From positions 1 to 8,292 of the forward strand of contig SLKB01000158.1 of assembly GCA_007134805.1 (NCBI GenBank): DNA of 8,292 bases, in the 5' to 3' direction. Position numbers and translations under genes: made by a program. The first letter of the stretch is position 1; every line of letters starts with the position of its first letter. The DNA is from Paracoccaceae bacterium. GTDB lineage: Bacteria; Pseudomonadota; Alphaproteobacteria; Rhodobacterales; Rhodobacteraceae. The notes under the pieces are model-generated. The model worked only from the letters and a program-made list of their open reading frames with translations, had not been told where the DNA came from and searched no databases. This document shows, piece by piece, positions 1-6,204 of this stretch.

Positions 1-1668
1 CGCCTGGTGGTGGCGGGCGAGCTGGTCGATCAGACCCGTGTCGAGCGGCTTGGCAAAGCGCGCGTCCGCAATCGTCACGCTGATGCCCTGCGCGGCCAGC
101 TCCTCGGCCGCGAGATGCACTTCGCACAGATGCGCGCCGAAGCTGAGGAAGGCGACGCGGTCGCCCTCGGCGACGATGCGGCCCTTGCCGATGGCAAGCG
201 GCACGCCCTCCTCGGGCAGGGCAACGCCCACGCCCTCGCCGCGCGGGTAGCGCAAGGCGATGGGGCCTGCGTCATGCTCGGCGGCGGTGGCGACCATATG
301 GACAAGCTCGGCCTCGTCGCCTGCGGCCATCACAACCATGCCCGGCAGGGCTGCCATGTAGCCGACATCGAAACTGCCCGCATGGGTCGCGCCATCCGCG
401 CCCACAAGCCCCGCGCGGTCGATGGCGAAGCGCACGGGCAGGCCTTGCAGGGCCACGTCATGCACGATCTGATCATAGCCGCGCTGCAGGAAGGTGGAAT
501 AGATCGCGCAGAACGGGCGCAGGCCGGCGGCCGCCATGCCGGCGGCGAAAGTGACCGCGTGCTGCTCGGCGATGCCGACATCGAAGACGCGGCGGGGGAA
601 GCGCTTGGCCATGATGTCGAGGCCCGTGCCGCTGGGCATGGCGGCGGTGACGGCAACGATCTTGGGGTCGCGCGCGGCGCGCTCGGTCAGGCTGCGGCCG
701 AAGACCGAGGTGTAGCTCGGCGCATTGGCGCGCCCCTTGCTCTGGGTTCCCGAGCCGACATCGAATTTCGACACGCCATGGTATTTGCAGGCCGAGGCCT
801 CGGCGGGCGCATAGCCCTTGCCCTTGACCGTGCGCACATGGATCAGCACAGGCCCTTCGGCGCGGGCGTGGGCGAGGCGCAGGGTTGCGAGCAGGTCGGG
901 CATCGAATGGCCGTCGATCGGGCCGATATAGGTAAAGCCCAGATGTTCGAACATCGTGGCGTCGGGCGGCGCGCCGGCGGCGAGCGCGCGAGCGCGCTTC
1001 GCCTGCTCGCGCAAGGGCGCGGGAAGGGCTGCCATGAAGCCCTGCGCGATCTCGCCCAAGCTGGCCTGCGCAGTGTTCAACCTGTTGAGATAACTGTTCA
1101 TTGCGCCGACAGGCGGGGCGATGGACATGTCGTTGTCGTTGAGGATGACGAACAGGCGGCGGCCTTCGGCGCCGGCGTTGTTGAGCGCCTCATAGGCCAT
1201 GCCGGCGGTGATCGAGCCGTCGCCGATCACGGCGATCGCATCGCCTGTGGGCTGGCCCATGTCGCGCCCGATGGTGAAGCCGAGCGCGGCCGAGATGCTG
1301 GTCGAGCTATGCGCCGCGCCGAAAGGGTCATACTCGGATTCGGTGCGCTTGGTGAAGCCCGAGAGCCCCCCCTCCTGACGCAAGGTATGCATACGGTGGC
1401 GCCGGCCCGTCAATATCTTGTGGGGATAGCATTGATGGCTGACATCCCAGATCAGCTTGTCGAAAGGCGTGCGGAACACTGCATGGAGGGCGACGGTCAG
1501 CTCCACCACCCCCAGCGAAGAGCCCAGATGCCCCCCGGTTCGGCTGACGGTCTCGATCGTCTCGAGGCGCAATTCATCTGCGAGCGCCGCCAGATCCTCA
1601 TCCGAGAAATCGCGCAGATCGGCCGGGCCTGCGACCCGGTCAAGAAGCGGTTTATCGAGCGTTTCCAT
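1..1668 (-). CDS. dxs: 1-deoxy-D-xylulose-5-phosphate synthase (partial, C-terminus beyond window)
   Basis: Dxs condenses pyruvate and glyceraldehyde 3-phosphate, using thiamine diphosphate (TPP), into 1-deoxy-D-xylulose 5-phosphate, the first step of the MEP isoprenoid pathway in the cytosol. The minus frame is open from ATG 1668 to the left edge: 556 codons of roughly 640 usual for the family, so about the last 80 residues are missing. Visible signatures are HLGSSLG near residue 47, WDVSHQ near 74, the TPP/Mg motif GDGS at 149-152 followed by NDNDMSI at 177-183, the transketolase-type catalytic segment [13 protein letters not shown] with the proposed catalytic Glu at 368, and DRAG at 417-420. 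The start is supported by an AGGGAA ribosome-binding site a few bases upstream and by the family N-terminus ([18 protein letters not shown]). It lies 258 bp after pufX, past an intrinsic terminator, so it probably has its own promoter or depends on read-through. Placement of dxs beside puf is known in Rhodobacter and fits the isoprenoid demand of photosynthetic membranes. The identification is very secure. Confidence 0.97.
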   Translation of the reverse strand, partial: METLDKPLLDRVAGPADLRDFSDEDLAALADELRLETIETVSRTGGHLGSSLGVVELTVALHAVFRTPFDKLIWDVSHQCYPHKILTGRRHRMHTLRQEGGLSGFTKRTESEYDPFGAAHSSTSISAALGFTIGRDMGQPTGDAIAVIGDGSITAGMAYEALNNAGAEGRRLFVILNDNDMSIAPPVGAMNSYLNRLNTAQASLGEIAQGFMAALPAPLREQAKRARALAAGAPPDATMFEHLGFTYIGPIDGHSMPDLLATLRLAHARAEGPVLIHVRTVKGKGYAPAEASACKYHGVSKFDVGSGTQSKGRANAPSYTSVFGRSLTERAARDPKIVAVTAAMPSGTGLDIMAKRFPRRVFDVGIAEQHAVTFAAGMAAAGLRPFCAIYSTFLQRGYDQIVHDVALQGLPVRFAIDRAGLVGADGATHAGSFDVGYMAALPGMVVMAAGDEAELVHMVATAAEHDAGPIALRYPRGEGVGVALPEEGVPLAIGKGRIVAEGDRVAFLSFGAHLCEVHLAAEELAAQGISVTIADARFAKPLDTGLIDQLARHHQA

Positions 1669-1701
1669 GGGGTTCCCTTTCATTTTCTTGTTTTTTGAAA
1701 G

Positions 1702-1724
1702 CTTTTTTCGTCTGATGAAAAAAG
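1702..1724. repeat. 23-bp A/T-tract palindrome, copy 1 (upstream of dxs)
   Basis: Arms cttttttc (1702-1709) and gaaaaaag (1717-1724) are perfect inverted repeats around a 7-base centre. One more g/c pair at 1701/1725 extends the stem. The same 8-7-8 architecture recurs exactly 42 bp away at 1744-1766. The site lies 34-56 bp upstream of the dxs start codon, where an operator, a promoter-proximal curved element or a weak A/U-rich RNA hairpin is possible. I do not recognise it as the site of a named regulator. Confidence 0.75.
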
Positions 1725-1743
1725 CCCGGCCGCTGCGCGTTGC

Positions 1744-1766
1744 CTTTTTTCAACTGGCGAAAAAAG
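1744..1766. repeat. 23-bp A/T-tract palindrome, copy 2 (upstream of dxs)
   Basis: Arms cttttttc (1744-1751) and gaaaaaag (1759-1766) flank a 7-base centre, as in copy 1 at 1702-1724. The arms are identical between copies and the centres are related but not identical. A third, half copy (cgtcagatgaaaaaag, 1771-1786) follows and closely resembles the right half of copy 1 (cgtctgatgaaaaaag, 1709-1724). The left arm with two extra bases (gcctttttt, 1742-1750) can also pair with aaaaaaggc at 1780-1788, enclosing the whole copy in a larger inverted repeat. Confidence 0.75.
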
Positions 1767-1779
1767 AGTTCGTCAGATG

Positions 1780-1815
1780 AAAAAAGGCGCCGTGGGGCTG
1801 CACCCGCACGGCACC
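1780..1815 (-). terminator. Intrinsic (Rho-independent) terminator of the puf operon
   Basis: Read as mRNA, the arm ggtgccgtg (1815-1807) pairs with cacggcgcc (1794-1786) over 9 bp with one G-U wobble. A 12-base loop, which can itself form a short ggg/ccc helix, separates the arms. An uninterrupted run of six U (A-run 1785-1780 on the plus strand) follows immediately. This is the textbook layout of an intrinsic terminator and lies 112 bp after the pufX stop. It should end most puf transcripts before dxs. The call rests on sequence pattern only; folding energy was not computed. Confidence 0.82.
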
Positions 1816-1817
1816 AG

Positions 1818-1838
1818 TTTCCTGTCGCCAACAGGAAA
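1818..1838 (-). other. Small hairpin in pufX-dxs spacer
   Basis: tttcctgt (1818-1825) and acaggaaa (1831-1838) are perfect 8-bp inverted repeats with a 5-base loop. Just upstream in the mRNA a weaker 5-bp pair, cgggc (1845-1849) with gcccg (1856-1860), can also form. Neither is followed by a U run. They sit between the post-pufX hairpin and the terminator, so they may contribute to 3'-end protection of puf mRNA or may be incidental. Confidence 0.5.
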
Positions 1839-1893
1839 GGGAACCGGGCGTCACTGCCCGCGTCCGAACCGGCGAATGGCTCGAACCTTGTTG

Positions 1894-1921
1894 GGGGCAG
1901 GGCAGTGGCCCGCCCTGCCCC
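1894..1921 (-). other. Stable GC hairpin directly after the pufX stop codon
   Basis: ggggcagggc (1894-1903) and gccctgcccc (1912-1921) form a perfect 10-bp stem with an 8-base loop, beginning 5 bases after the pufX stop codon in the mRNA. No U run follows, so it does not look like a complete intrinsic terminator. A role as a 3'-exonuclease barrier protecting the pufLMX end of the message is the better inference. Confidence 0.72.
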
Positions 1922-1926
1922 GATGC

Positions 1927-2157
1927 TCATGCTGTTGCCTGATCAAGCGGTGCTTCGATCTGGCTGAAGGGCATCGGCGGCGGAGCGTCGCGGCTCTCGG
2001 CGGGCAGCAAGAGGCCCACCAGATAGATCACCCCGATCGTCACCCCGATCGTCACCAGGACGACGGCTGCATAGCCTGCCCCGCGCAGCATCTCGTAGAG
2101 GATCCAGTTGCGAATCCGGGCTCCGGTCGTTTCCTGGATATAGTCATGCTCTGCCAT
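1927..2157 (-). CDS. pufX: PufX, LH1-RC core complex polypeptide
   Basis: PufX is a single-pass membrane polypeptide of the core complex in Rhodobacter-type phototrophs. It interrupts the LH1 ring and lets quinone/quinol pass between the reaction centre and cytochrome bc1; in R. sphaeroides it also promotes core dimers. The 76-residue product has a polar cytosolic N-terminus, a GAG segment at 26-28, one hydrophobic span at about 28-50 containing GxxxG at 38-42 (G-VTI-G), then LLP at 50-52 and a periplasmic tail. The tail carries APPPM, matching the APxP pattern that follows LLP in the R. sphaeroides and R. capsulatus proteins. Overall similarity to those two is low, so the call rests on position 11 bp after pufM, size, topology and these small motifs. 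The ATG at 2157 is preceded by AAGGAG overlapping the pufM stop, so translation is probably coupled to pufM. In R. sphaeroides the C-terminus is processed; whether that happens here is unknown. Confidence 0.88.
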   Translation of the reverse strand: MAEHDYIQETTGARIRNWILYEMLRGAGYAAVVLVTIGVTIGVIYLVGLLLPAESRDAPPPMPFSQIEAPLDQATA

Positions 2158-2164
2158 CTCGATG

Positions 2165-2170
2165 CTCCTT
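2165..2170 (-). promoter_or_regulatory. pufX ribosome-binding site overlapping the pufM stop
   Basis: The mRNA reads TAAGGAG, so AAGGAG shares its first bases with the pufM TAA stop codon. It lies 7 bases before the pufX ATG. It fixes the pufX start and suggests that ribosomes finishing pufM help initiate pufX. Confidence 0.8.
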
Positions 2171-3095
2171 AATCATAGGTGGGACGGAAGCCGCGCTGCT
2201 CGGCCCAGACGGCCCAGTTATCGACGACCGTACCGGTGAGCAGGATGCCGATCCCGCCAGTGAGCGTGGTGAGCACGGCGAACCACCAGGCCCAGCGGTG
2301 AATCCCTTCCATCGTGGCGTTGAAGCCCATCGTCCAGCGCCAGAAGAGGGCGGCGCGTTCCGAGGCGGTCCCGCGGTCCACGATCTGTTCCAGCTCCCGG
2401 TCGCCGCCGAAGCGCGAGACCGCGAGGATCGTCGCCCCATGCATGGCAAACAGCAGCGCCGAGCCATAGAGGAACACGATCGAGAGCGCATGGAACGGGT
2501 TGTAGAAGAGGTTCCCGTATTGCAGCGAGAAGAGGTTCGTCCAGTCCAGATGGGTGAAGATGCCGTAGGGCACTGCCTCGGACCACGACCCCATCAGGAT
2601 CGGGCGGAAGAGGCCGAGCACCAGGAACAGCCAGATCGCAGAGGCGAAGGCCCAGGCGACATGTTTGCCCATCCCCAGCGCCTCGGCGCGCAGATAGGTG
2701 CGCACCCACCAGGCAAGGACCGAGATCAGCAGGAAGAACGAGGCGATCAGGAAGTATCCCCCTTCGCGCATCGGTGGAAAGCTGAGCCCGTATTCCGGCC
2801 CCGGCGGATCGAGCGAGAGCCAGAAGAGATCGCGCAGGAACACGGCCGGGTTGTAGCCCGCCTGATCCCAGTACCACAGGCCCACCATGACGAACCATGT
2901 CAGACCGGCGACCAGGCTCAGCACCCCCATCGCGCCCAGATAGATGGGCCCGAGCTGTGCGTTGCCGAACCAGCCCAGCAGGTTCGAGAAGCTGGCCGTG
3001 GTGGTGCGGTTTTCCAGCTCGACGCCTTCGACCATGCCCATTTCCGGGGCGGCGCGCACCTGCACCTGGGTGAAGATATTCTGATACTCAGCCAT
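2169..3095 (-). CDS. pufM: Photosynthetic reaction centre M subunit
   Basis: PufM is one of two five-helix membrane subunits of the type II (quinone) reaction centre. With PufL it holds the special pair, accessory bacteriochlorophylls, bacteriopheophytins, QA and the non-haem iron. It has 308 residues, the same as R. sphaeroides. Counting the Met, the expected ligands are present: His182 (accessory BChl), His202 (special pair), Tyr210, Leu214, His219, Glu234 and His266 (iron), and Trp252 (QA pocket). These indices equal R. sphaeroides mature numbers because one residue is missing before position 110 (SFPPMREGG against SFAAPLKEGG). The C-terminus, RGFRPTYD, is one residue longer. The N-terminus [14 protein letters not shown] matches the family and fixes the start. 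The ATG overlaps the pufL stop as ATGGCTGA (8 bp), implying translational coupling and equal output of L and M. There is no PufC tetrahaem cytochrome after it; pufX follows instead. Confidence 0.99.
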   Translation of the reverse strand: MAEYQNIFTQVQVRAAPEMGMVEGVELENRTTTASFSNLLGWFGNAQLGPIYLGAMGVLSLVAGLTWFVMVGLWYWDQAGYNPAVFLRDLFWLSLDPPGPEYGLSFPPMREGGYFLIASFFLLISVLAWWVRTYLRAEALGMGKHVAWAFASAIWLFLVLGLFRPILMGSWSEAVPYGIFTHLDWTNLFSLQYGNLFYNPFHALSIVFLYGSALLFAMHGATILAVSRFGGDRELEQIVDRGTASERAALFWRWTMGFNATMEGIHRWAWWFAVLTTLTGGIGILLTGTVVDNWAVWAEQRGFRPTYD

Positions 3096-3936
3096 TGACG
3101 CCTCCTGCGATGTCTCTCCACCACGGCAGATCGAGCCACCAATCCCACCAGAAGACCCACTGATCGAACCAGATCGTGCCCGAGATGACGATGCAGATCG
3201 CCGACCAGAAGCCTGCGTTCAGCGCCAGCAGAAGCCCGAGCCGGTGGATGCCCAATGTGCCGACCGAATAGCCGATGAAGTCCCGGAAGAACGTGTCCTC
3301 ATGATCGGGGGTCTTCATGATCTGGCCCTTGGGCGGGTTGGCCGCCGAGAGCACCAGCGCCCCGTGGAGCGCGAGCGCGAGCGTCGTGGTGAAGAAGAAG
3401 GTCACCGCGATCATATGCGCCGGGTTGTAGTGAAAGTTGCCATAAGTGTAGCCGACATTGGACACCCAATCGAGATGCGTCCAGATGCCATAGGGGAAGG
3501 CATGCCCCCAGGCGCCCATCAGCACCGGGCGGATCACCACCAGGGTCAGATAGGCGAAGATCGCAACCCCGAAGGCGAAGGGCACATGCAGCCCCATGCC
3601 GAGTTTGCGCGCGATCTCGACCTCGCGCAGCATCCAGGACACGAAGGCCCCGGTCGCGCAGATGGTCACGATCTGCCACAGCCCGCCTTCAAGCAGCGGC
3701 GCCGGTCCCAACCCATAGGCAAGGGGTGGGGGATTGATTGAGATTAGCCAGGGGTTCCAGGTGCCTTGCAGCACTGCCCCCCAGAAGATCAGGAGCGTTC
3801 CGAGGACAGCGAAGAACACTGTCGTGACCCCGAAAAAGCCGACGTAGAACGGCCCGACCCAGAAGTCGAACAAATTCCCGCCGACCAAGGTGCCGCCAGG
3901 CACCCGGTATTTGCGCTCGAAGCTTAGCAGCGCCAT
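3088..3936 (-). CDS. pufL: Photosynthetic reaction centre L subunit
   Basis: PufL pairs with PufM in the cytoplasmic membrane and carries the active electron-transfer branch and the QB site. The 282-residue product equals R. sphaeroides PufL in length. Residue n here is n-1 in the mature R. sphaeroides numbering. Key residues are all present: Glu105 (L104), His154 (L153), His169 (L168), His174 (L173, special pair), Phe182 (L181), His191 (L190) and His231 (L230, iron ligands), and the QB proton path Glu213, Asp214 and Ser224 (L212, L213, L223). Five hydrophobic helices are evident. The start [17 protein letters not shown] matches the family and has GGAGGG a few bases upstream. The gene is separated from pufA by a 101-bp structured gap and overlaps pufM by 8 bp. 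Nothing suggests loss of function. Confidence 0.99.
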   Translation of the reverse strand: MALLSFERKYRVPGGTLVGGNLFDFWVGPFYVGFFGVTTVFFAVLGTLLIFWGAVLQGTWNPWLISINPPPLAYGLGPAPLLEGGLWQIVTICATGAFVSWMLREVEIARKLGMGLHVPFAFGVAIFAYLTLVVIRPVLMGAWGHAFPYGIWTHLDWVSNVGYTYGNFHYNPAHMIAVTFFFTTTLALALHGALVLSAANPPKGQIMKTPDHEDTFFRDFIGYSVGTLGIHRLGLLLALNAGFWSAICIVISGTIWFDQWVFWWDWWLDLPWWRDIAGGVNG

Positions 3937-3957
3937 GCTTCCCTCCGCTAGGCTCGG

Positions 3958-4030
3958 CGGCCCTCGGGGCCGTCAAAGGTTTCGGAAATTGGCTGCGGGC
4001 AATGTCGGGCAAGCCGGCCCTGCCCGCAGC
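3958..4030 (-). promoter_or_regulatory. pufA-pufL intercistronic RNA hairpins (mRNA stability region)
   Basis: Just after pufA the mRNA can form a long hairpin: gctgcgggca (3992-4001) and tgcccgcagc (4021-4030) pair perfectly over 10 bp. Inside, gggc (4007-4010) and gccc (4017-4020) form a second 4-bp helix past a one-sided bulge. A second hairpin, cggccc (3958-3963) with gggccg (3967-3972) and a 3-base loop, lies just upstream of the pufL ribosome-binding site. In R. capsulatus, hairpins at this position are known to stabilise the pufBA segment against 3' decay, so LH1 mRNA outnumbers reaction-centre mRNA. The same role is inferred here. No U run follows, which argues against termination. 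Confidence 0.88.
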
Positions 4031-4037
4031 GCATCAC

Positions 4038-4208
4038 TCAATCGAGCGGGCGATCGTATTTCTCTGCCGCGATCGTGAACCAGTTGTAGGACGGGTTCGA
4101 CAGCAGCACGAGATGGATCATCGCCGCCAGAAGGAAGAGGAAGACCCCCTGCGCCACGAAGACGCGACGCGGATCGAAGATCAGCCAGATTTTGTAAAAC
4201 TTGCTCAT
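4038..4208 (-). CDS. pufA: Light-harvesting LH1 (B875) alpha polypeptide
   Basis: This is the alpha chain of the LH1 antenna ring, which with PufB binds bacteriochlorophyll a and carotenoid around the reaction centre. Translation from ATG 4208 gives 56 residues: N-terminal [15 protein letters not shown], one membrane span at about 15-36 ([18 protein letters not shown]), and a periplasmic tail ending YDRPLD. His32 is the bacteriochlorophyll ligand and Trp43 is the conserved aromatic near the B875 pigment. R. sphaeroides PufA has 58 residues, so this tail is slightly shorter. The start is 13 bp after pufB and preceded by an AGGGGATCAGGA stretch that can serve as ribosome-binding site. The gene is followed directly by the intercistronic hairpins. 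Confidence 0.98.
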   Translation of the reverse strand: MSKFYKIWLIFDPRRVFVAQGVFLFLLAAMIHLVLLSNPSYNWFTIAAEKYDRPLD

Positions 4209-4221
4209 TTCCTGATCCCCT

Positions 4222-4371
4222 TCAGAACCACGGGCGCCAGATGAACACGGCCAGATGAGCCACGATGGCCACGGCCGAGAACAGCCAGAGCCCGCTCATG
4301 TAGACCGCGTGCAGTTCCTGGGCCTGCTCGTCGGTAAGACCTGTAAAAGACAGGTCGGTATTTTCAGCCAT
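4222..4371 (-). CDS. pufB: Light-harvesting LH1 (B875) beta polypeptide
   Basis: This is the beta chain of the LH1 antenna, partner of PufA. The 49-residue product [20 protein letters not shown] onward is nearly identical to the R. sphaeroides LH1 beta chain. His39 is the bacteriochlorophyll ligand in the [15 protein letters not shown] block that ends the protein, and His21 is the second conserved histidine. One membrane span lies at about 24-45. The frame is open upstream to a GTG at 4404, which would add 11 residues ([11 protein letters not shown]). The family N-terminus and a strong GGAGG five bases before ATG 4371 decide for the shorter form. Confidence 0.98.
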   Translation of the reverse strand: MAENTDLSFTGLTDEQAQELHAVYMSGLWLFSAVAIVAHLAVFIWRPWF

Positions 4372-4376
4372 AATAT

Positions 4377-4381
4377 CCTCC
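4377..4381 (-). promoter_or_regulatory. pufB ribosome-binding site
   Basis: GGAGG stands five bases before ATG 4371 in the mRNA. It selects this ATG over the in-frame GTG at 4404 and fits the need for very high LH1 synthesis. Confidence 0.85.
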
Positions 4382-4502
4382 GGATCGTAAGACTGACGCC
4401 GCACCCCCTGCGGCCGGGATGACGAAGTGGCCCGGGTGGGCCGCTCCGGCTCTCCCGCAGGCCCTGCCTACGGGAATTCGCGTTGCGCAAGCGGACAGGG
4501 TG
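4382..4502 (-). promoter_or_regulatory. pufQ-pufB structured leader
   Basis: The 131-bp gap between pufQ and pufB holds inverted repeats that can fold in the mRNA. A 6-bp stem gccgca (4398-4403) with tgcggc (4409-4414) has a 5-base loop. A 7-bp stem (one G-U) gtggccc (4427-4433) with gggccgc (4438-4444) has a 4-base loop. In Rhodobacter, stable pufBA messages have 5' ends produced by processing near here, so this is a likely processing or stability region. In R. sphaeroides a tiny ORF, pufK, is reported between pufQ and pufB. Here the gap has no ATG on the coding strand, and the only GTG is in frame with pufB. Confidence 0.55.
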
Positions 4503-4727
4503 TCAGCTGCGAAAGATGATGGGCGCGATCACATGCGCATCGGCAAGCGCGCGGCCGATGGGCCCGAGCGCGGGCATCCGGCCCGTGCTGGCGAGCCGCC
4601 AGGACCAGGTGATCAGCCCCGTGATCAGCGCCAGCGCGAAGATCACGCTGAAATAGAAGCGGTATTCCCAGCGCTGCGCGCGTTCGGCGCGGGGTCTGGG
4701 CATCATGTTGACAGTGTAGTCAGCCAT
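4503..4727 (-). CDS. pufQ: PufQ, bacteriochlorophyll-related membrane protein
   Basis: PufQ is the first gene of the puf operon. In R. capsulatus it is needed for normal bacteriochlorophyll synthesis and assembly of pigment complexes, and has been proposed to carry or channel pigment intermediates; its exact biochemistry is unsettled. The product has 74 residues: a basic N-terminus (PRPRAERAQRWEYR), one hydrophobic helix at about 24-43 (FYFSVIFALALITGLITWSW) and a short C-terminal part, the usual PufQ size and layout. The start at 4727 has GGAGGA seven bases upstream. It begins 19 bp after the bchZ stop. In Rhodobacter the main oxygen-regulated puf promoter lies upstream of pufQ inside bchZ, but I could not locate it by eye. 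Confidence 0.95.
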   Translation of the reverse strand: MADYTVNMMPRPRAERAQRWEYRFYFSVIFALALITGLITWSWRLASTGRMPALGPIGRALADAHVIAPIIFRS

Positions 4728-4746
4728 GGGTCGTTCCTCCTGTGTG

Positions 4747-6204
4747 TCAGGCGCGGGTCAGATCGGGCCGGATGGCCGCGACCAGATCAGAGTCGATTTC
4801 CTCGGCGCCGCGCGCGAGTGCGGCGGCCTCGATGGCGTCGCGCAGCGAGCGCGCGGCCGAGATGCGGGTCAGGATCGGGTGTTCGGCCACGATCCGGTCG
4901 AGCGCGTCCTTGGCCTCGGCGGACCAGGGCAGATCGCGGCGCAGATGGGCGGGCGTGGCCTCGTGCGCGTCCATGGTGCTGCCAAGCGGCAGGATGTGGA
5001 AGAGCGCGTCGAAAAGCCCGTTGCAGACTTCCTGCAGCACATAGACGGCGCCTGCATAGCCCATCATCGGCGTGCCGGTGTGGCGCCGGATCGCAGCGCC
5101 CGGAAAGCTTGCCGGGATGAAGGACGGCGCGGGGCCGTGGCCGGATTTCAGCTCGGCCATGTACATCTTCTCATTGATCGAGCCGAAGACGATGAGCGGG
5201 CGTTTCGCGGCCAGATCCGCGCGGACGCGGTCATTGTCGGTTTTCGCGCCGCGGATGCGGGCGACCGCGAAGGCGCAGGGCATGCCGAGATCGGATTCGA
5301 GATAGTTGCGCAACCCGCGTGCATAGGTTTCCGAGGCGACCACCGCGAAGCTGGCGGTCGCAAAGAAATCCTGCGTGACCGAGCGCCACAGATCCCACAT
5401 CGGCTTGAGGGTGCTGTGCTTTTCGCGCGCGATGAAGGGCTCGGGGTCGAGGCCCAGAAGCTCGCCGAGGCTGCGCAGGAAGCGCGTGGTCGAGTCCATG
5501 CCGATGGGGGCCTGCAGATAGGGTTTGCCCAGGCATTCGGCGAGGCCGCGGCCGAATTCGCGATACATCACGATATTGACGTCGGCATTCACGAGGTTGC
5601 GCATCTCGGCCAGATGGGCGCCGAGCGGCATGACCATGTTGACCTCGGCGCCGATGCCTTCGACAAGGCGGCGGATCTCGGCGAGATCGGAGGGCATGTT
5701 GAAGGTGCCATACATCGGCCCGAGGATGTTGACGCGGGGGGCAGCCCCCTCTTCGCGCTTCTTCTCGGGGGGCATGCGGCCCTTGGTCATGCCGAATTCG
5801 GTGAAGATCCAGGTCATCGCGCGGTCGGCGGCCTGCCATTGATCCTCGTCGATGGTGCGCGGCAGGAAGCGCTGGATATTGGTGCCCTGCGGGGTGACGC
5901 CGCCGCCGATCATCTCGGCGATCGAGCCGGTGACCACCACGGCGGGCAGCGCCGGGTCGAGGGTTTTCCAGGCGCGGGCCATCGATTCCTCGGTGCCCGA
6001 GGACATCTCATCCTCGCCCAGGCCCGTGACGACGATGGGCAATTCATGCGGCGGCAGCGCGTCGGTGTAGTGCAGAACGGAGGTCACGGGCAGGTTTTCG
6101 CAGCCCACCGGGCCGTCGATCACCACTTGCAGGCCCTTGACGGCGCAGAACGCGTAGACAGCACCCCAGTAGCCCCCGGCCCGGTCATGATCCTGGATGA
6201 GCAT
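4747..6204 (-). CDS. bchZ: Chlorophyllide a reductase subunit Z
   Basis: BchZ pairs with BchY to form the catalytic part of chlorophyllide a oxidoreductase, a nitrogenase-like enzyme that reduces the C7=C8 double bond of ring B on the route to bacteriochlorophyll a, with electrons from the BchX ATPase. The 485-residue product begins [19 protein letters not shown] and contains [23 protein letters not shown], where Cys35 is the residue known in this family as the BchZ ligand of the [4Fe-4S] cluster shared with BchY. The C-terminal part, about 416-485 ([14 protein letters not shown] onward), matches the small PCP-reductase-type domain found at the end of BchB and BchZ. The start shares one base with the bchY stop (TGATG) and has AGGAGA seven bases upstream. 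The 3' part of this gene probably also contains the puf promoter. Confidence 0.98.
   Translation of the reverse strand: MLIQDHDRAGGYWGAVYAFCAVKGLQVVIDGPVGCENLPVTSVLHYTDALPPHELPIVVTGLGEDEMSSGTEESMARAWKTLDPALPAVVVTGSIAEMIGGGVTPQGTNIQRFLPRTIDEDQWQAADRAMTWIFTEFGMTKGRMPPEKKREEGAAPRVNILGPMYGTFNMPSDLAEIRRLVEGIGAEVNMVMPLGAHLAEMRNLVNADVNIVMYREFGRGLAECLGKPYLQAPIGMDSTTRFLRSLGELLGLDPEPFIAREKHSTLKPMWDLWRSVTQDFFATASFAVVASETYARGLRNYLESDLGMPCAFAVARIRGAKTDNDRVRADLAAKRPLIVFGSINEKMYMAELKSGHGPAPSFIPASFPGAAIRRHTGTPMMGYAGAVYVLQEVCNGLFDALFHILPLGSTMDAHEATPAHLRRDLPWSAEAKDALDRIVAEHPILTRISAARSLRDAIEAAALARGAEEIDSDLVAAIRPDLTRA

Noticed and set aside
7..1698. 563-codon plus-strand open frame
   Set aside because: It is the exact antisense of dxs in codon register; long antisense frames are common in GC-rich genes. 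The protein has no recognisable family signature.
1742..1788. Attenuator/antiterminator reading of gcctttttt pairing with aaaaaaggc
   Set aside because: The pairing would sequester the terminator U run, but the partner strand is transcribed only after the terminator. It could not prevent termination.
1652..1930. 92-codon minus-strand frame whose ATG overlaps the pufX stop as ATGA
   Set aside because: The overlap looks like a coupled gene, but the frame runs through the GC hairpin, the intrinsic terminator and the A/T-tract island and into dxs. Its composition is not protein-like, and no ribosome-binding site was evident.
3447..3464. TGT-N12-ACA, the PpsR/CrtJ consensus, inside pufL; also at 4085-4102 (pufA) and 5697-5714 (bchZ)
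   Set aside because: A six-base constrained pattern is expected about twice by chance in a window this size. All three hits fall within conserved coding sequence, and none lies at a plausible promoter.
4372..4404. Longer PufB from GTG 4404
   Set aside because: It would add 11 residues absent from known LH1 beta chains, and the strong GGAGG lies inside this stretch, correctly spaced for ATG 4371.
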